Shown in pieces: positions 1 to 6,633 of a stretch of 11,813 nt of DNA. The number at the start of each line of letters is the position of its first letter. Positions within the stretch are counted from its first letter, which is position 1. Source of the DNA: Deltaproteobacteria bacterium (GTDB lineage: Bacteria; Desulfobacterota; Binatia; UBA12015). Where the stretch lies: contig DLYX01000359.1 of NCBI GenBank assembly GCA_003447545.1, forward strand, positions 1 through 11,813. Reading direction: 5' to 3'. The notes below the pieces were generated by a model. The model was given only the letters and a program-made list of their open reading frames with translations. It ran no database searches and was not told the DNA's origin. Position numbers and translations under genes: made by a program.

Positions 1-96
1 TTTGACCGGAATTCGGTGGTCGACCGTCCGGCACCCGGGTGGTGGCGGGTCGAGGTTCATATCTCCCTGCATTTTACGCGCATCGGCTGGCGTCAT
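1..96 (-). CDS. Possible N-terminal fragment of a gene running off the left edge
   Basis: Reading leftward from an ATG at 96-94, the frame stays open for 32 codons to the window edge. The peptide begins MTPADARKMQGD and ends near CRTVDHRIPVK. A short acidic/proline-rich start followed by a V-[ED]-x-R-x-[IV]-P element resembles the beginning of Aes/HSL-type alpha/beta hydrolases, but 32 residues are far too few to assign a family. The ribosome-binding context is weak (GGA four bases before the ATG). A competing rightward frame is open from 1 to 198, but it is unusually rich in Trp and His and looks less protein-like. If real, this gene would be divergent from the P450. Confidence 0.25.
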   Translation of the reverse strand, partial: MTPADARKMQGDMNLDPPPPGCRTVDHRIPVK

Positions 97-348
97 GGTT
101 TCCAGTGGTGCACTGCCTTTCGCCACGAGGGTGCAGAGCAGTTGAAAAGCGGGAAGGAGCTTCCTGTCTCCTACAACTTGCTGGGGTTTCCCGGATAGCC
201 GGAGCAGGAGCCAGCGGGGGGCGCGAACCAGAATCGAGACGAAGGTCAGAACCAGAGATTGCATGGTGCCGCACGGTATATTGACTCTCCCGAGAGGGCA
301 AAGAGTCGTCTCCCGCCTCGATACTCGTTAGGGTCGGGTGGGAGAGCT
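97..348. other. Non-coding or unassigned stretch upstream of the P450
   Basis: Short frames on both strands cross this stretch, but none has a recognisable motif, a good ribosome-binding site or a typical composition. It probably contains the 5' region and promoter of the P450. I found no pair of -35/-10 elements at proper spacing. A TATATT at 277-282 is the only AT-rich -10-like hexamer, and it lacks a matching -35. An inverted repeat at 283-307 is listed separately. Confidence 0.4.
283..307. promoter_or_regulatory. Inverted repeat upstream of the P450 gene
   Basis: GACTCT (283-288) and AGAGTC (302-307) are perfect 6-base inverted arms, with a small CCC-GAGA-GGG hairpin nested between them. 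The element lies 42 bases before the P450 start and directly after the TATATT at 277-282. It could be an operator or a leader hairpin. A 6-base palindrome can also occur by chance, and no regulator gene is adjacent. Confidence 0.25.
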
Positions 349-1617
349 ATGGAAAATCAACTAAAATTCCCCCGAGCCCCCGTCTTTCCCGAGGATCCGC
401 GATTGATTCTCTCGGATGATTTTCTCCAGAATCCGCACCCCATGTTGCGGGAACTCCGGGAGAATCACCCGGTTGCGAGGGTTGGAGATACCGGTGTGCA
501 TCTGCTGAGTTCGTGGGCGATCATCGTCGAGGCACTGGGTCGCGAGGAGGACTTCTCGGCTAATTTGACCGGAGTTCTTCTGCGAGATGTCGACGGCACG
601 CCCACGACATTCGATCTGCCCGTCTCCGCCGGCACACAAGTCATTGCGACGGCCGATGAGCCGGCACACGCCCGCCACCGGAATTTGGTCCGTGCTCGGC
701 TGCTCGAGCGTCAGATCGCCGCCATGGAGCCCGAGATCCGCGCGTGGGTGCGATCGAACCTGCGCACGCTGCTGGATGCCGGCGGGGGGGATTTCGTCCC
801 TTTGGCAGAAACGGTTCCCGCTCGTGTCATTGGACATCTCCTCGGCTTGCCGGCCGAAGACGTCGATCAGCATCGGCAATGGGCAATGATGGGTGGAGAG
901 ATGCTGGCCGGCGATCTTGACCTCCAGAGAATGCAGGGACTGGCCGAGGATACTCTGGCGATGGCCGTTTACCTGAGTGAGCATCTGCCGGCGACAACAT
1001 CGCCCTCTGCGTCAGACGATCAGGCGCCGACCTTGATGGAGCTGTTGGCCGGAGGAGTTGCTTCCGAGGCGATCGATCCGACCGAGGCGATCGGGATTGC
1101 AATCGTCATGTTTGGCGCCGGTGGTGAATCAACCAGCGCACTGCTTGGGTCGGCGATTCGTCTGCTGGCGGAAGACCCGGAGCTGGCGGATGAGCTTCGT
1201 TGCGAACCGACACGGATCCCGGCTTTCATCGAGGAGGTCCTGCGGCTCGAGCCTCCCTTCAAATTCCACTACCGCTCGGTTCGTCGCGCCTGCGAGCTGG
1301 GCGGTTTTGCCCTGGAGGCGGGCGATCGACTCATGCTGCTCTGGGCCGCTGCGAATCGGGACCCGGCTGTTTATGACGAGCCCGAGCAATTGCAACTCGA
1401 TCGAACCCATCCACGACATCATATGAGCTTCGGGCGTGGCGCCCATTTCTGCGTTGGTGCCCACCTTGCAAGACTTGAGGCGCGAGTGGTCCTCGAGGAA
1501 CTTCTCGGCTCGACCAACGGGTTCCAGCTTGATGACTCGGAGAAGGTTCGGCATGCCAACAGTATTTTTGTTCGGCGATTGGCGCATCTGCCGATTCGCC
1601 TTCAGGCCGTCCGCTGA
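349..1617 (+). CDS. Cytochrome P450 monooxygenase (soluble bacterial type)
   Basis: Heme-thiolate monooxygenase of 422 residues, usual for soluble bacterial CYPs that receive electrons from a separate ferredoxin or flavodoxin. No redox partner gene is in the window. Visible landmarks, numbered from this start: C-helix HARHR near 107-111; I-helix FGAGGEST at 255-262; ExxR at 296-299 (EVLR); a K-helix extension followed by FHYRSVRRA (306-314); and the heme loop FGRGAHFCVG at 361-370 with Cys368 as proximal ligand. All core elements are intact, so the enzyme should be functional. The acid-alcohol pair is Glu260-Ser261 rather than the common Asp/Glu-Thr. The ATG at 349 is chosen because GGGAG ends five bases upstream; an in-frame ATG at 259 would add 30 residues with no P450 character. 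The gene converges on the LLM gene, with 20 bases between stops. Substrate is unknown. Confidence 0.97.
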   Translation: MENQLKFPRAPVFPEDPRLILSDDFLQNPHPMLRELRENHPVARVGDTGVHLLSSWAIIVEALGREEDFSANLTGVLLRDVDGTPTTFDLPVSAGTQVIATADEPAHARHRNLVRARLLERQIAAMEPEIRAWVRSNLRTLLDAGGGDFVPLAETVPARVIGHLLGLPAEDVDQHRQWAMMGGEMLAGDLDLQRMQGLAEDTLAMAVYLSEHLPATTSPSASDDQAPTLMELLAGGVASEAIDPTEAIGIAIVMFGAGGESTSALLGSAIRLLAEDPELADELRCEPTRIPAFIEEVLRLEPPFKFHYRSVRRACELGGFALEAGDRLMLLWAAANRDPAVYDEPEQLQLDRTHPRHHMSFGRGAHFCVGAHLARLEARVVLEELLGSTNGFQLDDSEKVRHANSIFVRRLAHLPIRLQAVR

Positions 1618-1627
1618 AGCGGCGGAC
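1609..1627. terminator. GC-rich hairpin between convergent stops, no U-tract
   Basis: GTCCGCTG (1609-1616) pairs with CGGCGGAC (1620-1627) around an AAG loop, giving eight pairs including one G-T. It overlaps the P450 stop codon and lies just past the stop of the convergent LLM gene. Neither strand has a T-run after the stem, so it is not a classical intrinsic terminator. It could slow polymerase or protect 3' ends of both transcripts. Confidence 0.3.
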
Positions 1628-1637
1628 TCTATCTCCC

Positions 1638-2720
1638 TCAGAGGTGCGGCAGGAGCTCTGCGGCGACTTGTGCCAGAACCTCGCGGCGGGCGTCGAATCC
1701 GGGCAGGAGCATGACCTGATCGAGACCGGCTGCATCAAGGTCGCGTAGCCGTGTCAGGAGTTCGTCGCGGGTGCCGATCATGCAAGTGGTCCGAAGAATC
1801 TCTTCCGTGAGAAAGCCTTCTTCCTCGGGCAGCACCCAGCAATTGTGGCCGGCATGAATGCGCTGGTGGCGCCGCTCGGCGGGGAATTCTGCGAGCAGCT
1901 TTGTGTACCGCGGCCACATCTCTTCGAGCAGAGCGGGAGGGGCGTGCCCGAAATTACGGAATTGCTCGTAGGCATAATGAATACTGGCCATGGCCATGGC
2001 GCCACACTCGCGTTTGACCCTGTCGGAGTCTGCACGCTCGCCTTCGTGGAGGACCGTAATGGTGGTCAGCGCGGTTGTGTAGAACTGATCCCGATCGATT
2101 GTCCGGCCCGCCTCGGTCGCTCCCGCTTCGATCATCTGCCAGAGGAACTCGAGGACAGCCAGGTCCGGGGGCAGAGAGAGCACAGCACCGTCGCCGTATT
2201 TCCCTGCCAGGCCGAGGGACCTTCGCCCGAACCCCGAGACGTAGAGTGGTATCGGATCGCTGAAATTGACGAAGCCGTCCTCGGGCATGATGTGCCGGAT
2301 CGGCCGGGCTTGCTTCGCGCCACGGGTCAACGGCCCCATCATGGCCTCTTCGCCGCGCAGGAGCGGCTTTATGGACTCCAGGTAATGATCAAACTCGCGA
2401 ATGCGGTGTGGGGGTTGTCCCATGGTTCGCATCGCCGTGTTGCCGGTGCCGATTCCAAAAAAAGTCCGACCGGGTGCGAGCGCGTTAATCGTCGCAATGC
2501 CGGCCGCATGGACAGGTGCGGGTCGTGTCGCAGACACCGCAACACCGGTGCCGAGCTGAATTTTCGTGGTCTGCGCGGCTGCGAGCGCCAGTGTCGCGTA
2601 GCAATCCGACCAGAGCATTTGGCTGTCGGCCATCCAGGCGTGGGAGAAGCCCAGCTTTTCGGCCTCGACGACGGTTTCGATGTCTCCGATATGAGAGGCA
2701 ACACAGACTCCGATTTGCAT
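1638..2720 (-). CDS. LLM-class (luciferase-like) F420/flavin-dependent oxidoreductase
   Basis: 360-residue TIM-barrel enzyme of the bacterial luciferase / methylenetetrahydromethanopterin reductase superfamily, which transfers hydride from reduced F420 or FMN to organic substrates. Visible signatures: N-terminal strand MQIGVCVASH; EAEKLGFSHAWMAD (19-32); ALAAAQTTKIQLGTGVAV (45-62); INALAPGRTFFGIGTGNTA (78-96), whose GIGTGN loop is typical of the family; and LYVSGFGRRSLGLAGKYGDGAVLS (about 159-182), the phosphate-binding part of the barrel. The C-terminal CMIGTRDELLTRLRDLDAAGLDQVMLLPG is the usual closing element. Closest in style to Mer-like F420 enzymes, but F420 versus FMN cannot be decided by eye. 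The ATG lies 10 bases after the end of the broken MBOAT gene on the same strand and has no clear Shine-Dalgarno sequence, so expression may depend on that upstream transcript. It is unrelated in sequence detail to the second LLM protein here. Confidence 0.93.
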   Translation of the reverse strand: MQIGVCVASHIGDIETVVEAEKLGFSHAWMADSQMLWSDCYATLALAAAQTTKIQLGTGVAVSATRPAPVHAAGIATINALAPGRTFFGIGTGNTAMRTMGQPPHRIREFDHYLESIKPLLRGEEAMMGPLTRGAKQARPIRHIMPEDGFVNFSDPIPLYVSGFGRRSLGLAGKYGDGAVLSLPPDLAVLEFLWQMIEAGATEAGRTIDRDQFYTTALTTITVLHEGERADSDRVKRECGAMAMASIHYAYEQFRNFGHAPPALLEEMWPRYTKLLAEFPAERRHQRIHAGHNCWVLPEEEGFLTEEILRTTCMIGTRDELLTRLRDLDAAGLDQVMLLPGFDARREVLAQVAAELLPHL

Positions 2721-2730
2721 GGGGGCAAGT

Positions 2731-2915
2731 TTAGCTGGGATCCGACGGAAGGTCGACGGAGCGGCCCCGGCGCAGCAGCCAATCGAGCATCGGTTTAGCC
2801 ATCCGGGCCGTGGGATCTGCGGAATCCCGAAAATTGATATGATCCCGGCTGTCGCGGAAGGCCCGGTCGGGAAGTGTTCGATGCAAGTCGAGAAATTCGC
2901 CGTCGCGACCGCTGG
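2731..2915 (-). pseudogene. Probable C-terminal remnant of an SGNH-type (AlgX/AlgJ-like) hydrolase fused to the MBOAT remnant
   Basis: After the MBOAT WGGMHG block and one hydrophobic stretch, the same frame continues as [12 protein letters not shown], then [11 protein letters not shown], then [15 protein letters not shown]. This is the layout seen at the C-terminus of SGNH/GDSL-type esterases: a VDL strand, then DxxH carrying the catalytic Asp-His (here the His codon is at 2841-2839), then a closing helix. Such SGNH acetylesterase/transferase genes commonly follow AlgI-type genes. I infer that a deletion removed the MBOAT C-terminus and most of a downstream SGNH gene, joining the two in one frame. 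The junction is probably between 2955 and 2890; the start given here is approximate. The assignment rests on a short motif. Confidence 0.45.
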
Positions 2916-3967
2916 CGGCGATCACCAGAACCAGAAGCAGTCCGAGCAGGACCCCGTGCATTCCACCCCAAAGAAGGAAGTTCCAACCAGCGCCATGCCA
3001 TAACCCGCCCATCAGCATCGTGATCAGAAGGTTGCTGCCGGTTCGGAAACTCCCACCCCGGTTGCCGCCCAGAGGGATATAAAGATAATCGCGCAGCCAT
3101 CGGGACAGGGTGATCTGCCAACGGCGCCAAAATTCAGTGGGGTTTCTGGAAAGATAGGGTTCCTCGAAGTTCTTGGGGAACTCGAATCCAAGCAGCAGAG
3201 CGATGCCGCGGGCCATATCGGTATAGCCCGAAAAGTCGAAATAGATCTGGAAGGCAAAAGCTTAGATCGCGAGTAAATGAAGCGGTCCGCTTGTGATACC
3301 CGGATCGGCGAAAATCGGTTCCACGAGCGGCGCGAAGAGGAAATCTCCAAGGATGACTTTTTTCAGCAAACCGGATGCGATCAACCAGATGCCGCGTCGA
3401 TTTTTCTCGGTGGTGATCCGGGCAGGCGCTGTTAACTGAGGCAGGAACTCCTGTCCGCGCAGAATCCGCCCGGCGATCAATTGCGGAAAAAAGCTGACGA
3501 AAAGCGCATAGCGGGCGAGAGTAGGCGGCGCCTCGATAGATATCGACATGCAAGCCAATCAGCTGAAAGGAATAAAAAGAGATCCCCAGAGGCAGAAGGA
3601 GGTCTGATAGCGGCAGGGGACCCTCGGCGAGAATTGTGGTGAAGGGAAGCAGGGCACCCAGGAGAAAGGCGGCATATTTGAATGTCGCCAGAATGGAGAG
3701 AGTAAACACCAAAGATGCGATCAGCCACGCGCGGCCGCTCCCCGGTCGTCCAGCGCTTTTGTCTTGTTGACGCCTCATGCGGCAGAGAAAAAAGTAATTG
3801 ACTCCGATGTTGAAGAGCAGGAGCAGGAGATACTGCGGAATCCAGAGGGAGTAGAAGATCAGACTGGCTGTCAGAAGCCAGCCTGTGCGCATCTTCCCGG
3901 GCAGCAGCCGATCCCCGGCCAGGACGATCAGGAGGAACGCGGCAAAGATGAGCGTCGGGAAGAGCAA
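2731..3967 (-). pseudogene. Broken AlgI-type MBOAT O-acyltransferase gene
   Basis: The parent protein was a polytopic inner-membrane O-acyltransferase of the AlgI/PatA branch of MBOAT, which moves acyl groups across the membrane for polysaccharide or envelope acetylation. Reading leftward from a TTG at 3967, the N-terminus MLFPTLIFAAFLL and successive hydrophobic segments run to LGISFYSFQLIGLHVDIYRGA. There the frame is lost: a +1 shift within GGCGCCGCC (3532-3524) is needed to continue into PTLARYALFVSFFPQLIAG. That frame then meets TAA at 3264-3262, exactly inside the conserved ...[21 protein letters not shown] block, where a Tyr codon is expected. Beyond it the core is well preserved: [28 protein letters not shown], and the catalytic-His region [19 protein letters not shown] (WHG His codon at 2997-2995). 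The protein then lacks the usual last membrane segments and ends in soluble sequence (see separate entry). Two or three independent lesions argue for decay, although either single-base lesion alone could be a sequencing error. Confidence 0.85.
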
Positions 3968-4065
3968 GGATCAGGCTTCCGCGACCGCTCGTAGCGCCAA
4001 TGCCGGCCCGCTCGGATTCCTCTGGCAAGGCACCTCGATCCCGGAGGCTTGGCGGTCGGTGCCTG

Positions 4066-4091
4066 TCCTGCCGCCCGGCAGGAAGGTTTTT
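4066..4091 (+). terminator. Terminator-like hairpin with T-run in the leader of the beta-propeller gene
   Basis: TCCTGCC (4066-4072) pairs perfectly with GGCAGGA (4077-4083) around a GCCC loop, followed three bases later by TTTTT (4087-4091). On the + strand this resembles a short intrinsic terminator. No rightward gene lies upstream for it to end: it sits in the divergent region, about 145 bases before the propeller start. It could be an attenuator in that gene's leader, or could stop antisense transcription arising over the MBOAT remnant. The three-base gap before the T-run weakens the call. Confidence 0.35.
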
Positions 4092-4234
4092 CTCGGATAA
4101 TCTCTATGGGTCGACATGCTTCGCGTACTCTCTGTTCCTGCGGAGTCGCCGTAACCATAGAGCGGATTGAAATTCGACGAAACTCCGTTCGCTCGTTGAT
4201 TCCGGGACCGTCCCCCTGTGATAAGGGCTTGGCT

Positions 4235-6148
4235 ATGAGGAGAAATGGTCTTGAACGGAAGCTCCGCTGGCGGGTTTTGGGTGATGCGGTCCCGTTGCGT
4301 GTTTGGCTGGCTGCGATCTTTTTTTCCGTAGGTGCCGTTGCCTGTCATTCTACGCCCAAGGTTTTTCCCATTCCCGGACCCTCGGAATGGAAGCCGGAGG
4401 GCTGTCGTCCGGTGAGTCGCAGCGAGTCCGGGATCGAGGGGCGCGGTATTTGGCGCAATCTCCATACGGATAGTCGCAACTCGGACGAGGTCTCCGTGGT
4501 CCTCTCGCCCGAATTTTCCCCGGGTTGGGTGGCCGAGTCGTCGATGTGGAACGCTTCCGGTGTTGTTTTCGATCGCTTCAGCAATGTTTATTTTACCCCG
4601 CTTTTTCCCCACGAAAATGTTGTCTTGATTGGTCTCGACGGCAAAACCGGGAATCGCCTCTGGGCGATTCCGGGCAAAGGTAACCGTGTCGGCGCGGGTT
4701 CGCCGATGGTTCTGGACGATCCGGATCGTCCAGGTGAGGAAATCATCTACCTCGGGCTTCAGGACCGAGCATTGGCCGTCCGCACTAGCGGCGAGGTCGT
4801 CTGGGACGTCCCGACGGGGCTCTCCCGAACGCCGAGCAACAGCATGAGTGTCTTCGGGGTCAACTATTCGGCCCGTGCCGATGCCCTGGTGGCGGTCGCT
4901 GCCGACGGGAGCATTTATGTGCTGGATCGCAAGACCGGCAGAAAGCTCCTGAGCGCACCGCAGGCCCTTCCCGGGGCACCGGGCGTGGCCCGAACGCTCG
5001 CCGCCGAGTTGACCCCGGAGTTGTCCGCAAAGGTGGCCGCGATTGTTTCGCCTTTTCTGAATTTACCGCCCGGTCTCGAATTCGAAGACGTTCTTCATAT
5101 CATTTTCGGCGAAGGTGTCGTTGTTGCCAATTTCTTCGCTATCGATTCCGACACGGGCGCGATGTATTTTGCGGCGACGGCCCCGGATGAAGCGGACGGT
5201 GTGGTCGACGGGGTCGCTGCTACAGGTGCTCTCTACCGAATGGACCTGGTTCACGACGACGGCAAAATTGCCCTGCGAGAAACCTGCCGCAAGACATTTC
5301 GTGGAGGTTCGGCGTCGACGCCGGCGCTCCGCGCGGATGGTGAACGGGTGTATGTTGCGGATGCCGAAGGCAGAGTGCTGGCCCTGAATTCTTCGTGCGA
5401 GCAACTCTGGGAGGTCGACACCGGCGAACAGGTGCATGGTTCGATTGCCGTGAGTAGCGACAAGGGGGAGCTTTATGCTTCCTCGAGTCGCGCGATTACC
5501 AAGATCGTCGACCGAGGCGATCGCGGGGAACTCATCTGGCAAACGCGCCCGGATGCATACGATCTTGGCCCCTTGCAGGAGACGATCAACGTGCAGATGC
5601 TCACAGTCGCGGCCAACGGAATTGCTTTTCAGGGTGGCGCGGGCGTGAGTCGTGAGGGTGCCCGCGTGCCTTTTCCTCTTCGCACAGGGATGGGTTTGCT
5701 TGATCGCGACACCGGTGAGGTGCTGTATTTTTCCGACGGACCTGACGAAGCGGTGAGCGTTGTCAGTATTGGTCCGGACGGAATGATGGTGATTGGCGAT
5801 ACTCCTTTTCGCCGCGCATTTGTGCGTGCGATACGACCCTCGATGACCGAGCCCTTGTCGGGTGGCGTGCATAAATGGACGACAGCCCGTCCCGATCTGA
5901 TCGTGCGGGATGCTGTTTGCGCGGCCGAGTCTCGGCTGGCGAATGCGCGGGCGAATGAAACCCTTTGTCCGGAATCCAGTCGAGACGAGGAGTTTCTAGT
6001 GCAGCAGCTTTTGGCGCAGGCCGCCTTGCATGCCGATCACGGTGTGATGGCCTCGTCGATCGCACGTCTACAGAAGGCCCCCGAGGTCTCTGGCCTGGCA
6101 AATCTTTGCGCGCGTCTCGCGGAATCCGGGTCCGGGGGCCCTGCCTGA
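4235..6148 (+). CDS. PQQ-like beta-propeller repeat protein, probable lipoprotein
   Basis: 637-residue envelope protein. The N-terminus has basic residues (MRRNGLERKLRWR), a hydrophobic core (VWLAAIFFSVGAVA) and Cys37, so a lipoprotein signal is likely. The lipobox AVAC has Ala instead of Leu at -3, so cleavage by signal peptidase I is an alternative. The mature part carries repeats of the PQQ/quinoprotein blade type, each with a strand pair ending in a D-x-x-T-G-x-x-x-W-like turn: GLDGKTGNRLW (133-143), AVRTSGEVVW (181-190), VLDRKTGRKL (229-238), YVADAEGRVLALN (373-385) with CEQLWEVDTGE (388-398), and LLDRDTGEVLYF later. No CxxCH heme site or obvious enzyme motif is seen, so it may be a structural or binding propeller rather than a dehydrogenase. 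The ATG at 4235 is preferred because AAGGG ends seven bases upstream and the signal follows; an in-frame ATG at 4049 would add 62 unrelated residues. Its stop is 1 nt from the convergent SnoaL-like stop. Confidence 0.88.
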   Translation: MRRNGLERKLRWRVLGDAVPLRVWLAAIFFSVGAVACHSTPKVFPIPGPSEWKPEGCRPVSRSESGIEGRGIWRNLHTDSRNSDEVSVVLSPEFSPGWVAESSMWNASGVVFDRFSNVYFTPLFPHENVVLIGLDGKTGNRLWAIPGKGNRVGAGSPMVLDDPDRPGEEIIYLGLQDRALAVRTSGEVVWDVPTGLSRTPSNSMSVFGVNYSARADALVAVAADGSIYVLDRKTGRKLLSAPQALPGAPGVARTLAAELTPELSAKVAAIVSPFLNLPPGLEFEDVLHIIFGEGVVVANFFAIDSDTGAMYFAATAPDEADGVVDGVAATGALYRMDLVHDDGKIALRETCRKTFRGGSASTPALRADGERVYVADAEGRVLALNSSCEQLWEVDTGEQVHGSIAVSSDKGELYASSSRAITKIVDRGDRGELIWQTRPDAYDLGPLQETINVQMLTVAANGIAFQGGAGVSREGARVPFPLRTGMGLLDRDTGEVLYFSDGPDEAVSVVSIGPDGMMVIGDTPFRRAFVRAIRPSMTEPLSGGVHKWTTARPDLIVRDAVCAAESRLANARANETLCPESSRDEEFLVQQLLAQAALHADHGVMASSIARLQKAPEVSGLANLCARLAESGSGGPA

Positions 6149-6149
6149 T

Positions 6150-6590
6150 TCAGCTTTTCGGCTGGAGTTGGTCGAGCAGCAGGGCACTGTCGAGGATTTC
6201 CCAGACTTCGGTGATCTGTCCAGCAACCATGCGCGCAAAGAACGCATATTGATTCTCGTAAGGGCGGCCGCCTTTGAGTCGCCCACGGATGGTGGCGAGG
6301 CAGGAGGCATTCCCGTGGCTGACCGCAATCAGCGCCGGCTCGAGCGTCAGGCTGTTTGCCTCGTAAACGGCGGCGGCGCCTTCGCGCAGGAATTCCAGAA
6401 CCGCTGTCGCACCTGAAATTGGTTTCTGTTGTGCGAAGGGCGGCAGGTGCCAGACCACCTCCGGGTGCAGGACCGCTGCGAGCTCAGCTTGGCGGGCGCA
6501 AACCATATCCTGCAGGAAATTCCTGAATCTTTCCTCGTCCCGAGAGTCCTCATCGGAGTTGGCATGGAGGCTGGATGTTCTCGTTTTCAT
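6150..6590 (-). CDS. SnoaL/NTF2-like domain protein
   Basis: 146-residue single-domain protein of the NTF2-like cone fold (SnoaL, ketosteroid-isomerase and limonene-epoxide-hydrolase relatives). The pattern is typical: an N-terminal helix pair (DEERFRNFLQDMVCARQAELAAVL, split here by eye), the VVWHLPP strand (45-51), SGATAVLEFLREG (59-71), and the closing sheet YENQYAFFARMVAGQITEVWEILDSALLLDQL (111-142, continuous in the protein). Members act as isomerases, cyclases or small-ligand binders, and many are uncharacterised; no catalytic Asp/His pair can be assigned confidently. It is last in the leftward run after the ceramidase homologue, 43 bases downstream of it, and that gap holds a perfect inverted repeat. 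No ribosome-binding site is visible before the ATG at 6590. Its stop nearly abuts the stop of the convergent propeller gene. Confidence 0.87.
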   Translation of the reverse strand: MKTRTSSLHANSDEDSRDEERFRNFLQDMVCARQAELAAVLHPEVVWHLPPFAQQKPISGATAVLEFLREGAAAVYEANSLTLEPALIAVSHGNASCLATIRGRLKGGRPYENQYAFFARMVAGQITEVWEILDSALLLDQLQPKS

Positions 6591-6597
6591 GGCATCT

Positions 6598-6625
6598 GAC
6601 GAGAGTTCATCGCAAGGCTCTCGTC
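6598..6625. promoter_or_regulatory. Perfect 8-bp inverted repeat just upstream of the SnoaL-like start
   Basis: GACGAGAG (6598-6605) and CTCTCGTC (6618-6625) are perfect inverted arms around a 12-base loop. On the minus strand the hairpin begins 8 bases after the ceramidase-homologue stop and ends seven bases before the SnoaL-like ATG, occupying the place of the ribosome-binding site. There is no T-run, so it is not an intrinsic terminator. It may tune translation or mRNA stability between the two genes, or serve as a protein-binding site. Confidence 0.45.
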
Positions 6626-6633
6626 CCTATATT

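Noticed and set aside
1..198. Rightward frame open from the left edge to a TAG at 196-198
   Set aside because: It is short, rich in Trp and His, and matches no family pattern I recognise; I cannot support it as the 3' end of a gene.
349..1617. P450 start at the upstream ATG (259)
   Set aside because: The additional 30 residues are basic and not P450-like, and the ATG at 349 has a good GGGAG ribosome-binding site.
1845..2798. Rightward open frame of 317 codons, opposite the first LLM gene
   Set aside because: Antisense to a well-supported LLM gene; the composition (many Arg, Gly, His) and lack of motifs mark it as a shadow.
3262..3558. Programmed frameshift or stop read-through producing a functional MBOAT protein
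   Set aside because: No slippery heptamer or stimulatory structure is evident at 3524-3532, no selenocysteine-type context (the stop is TAA), and the C-terminus is also abnormal. Decay or sequencing error is simpler.
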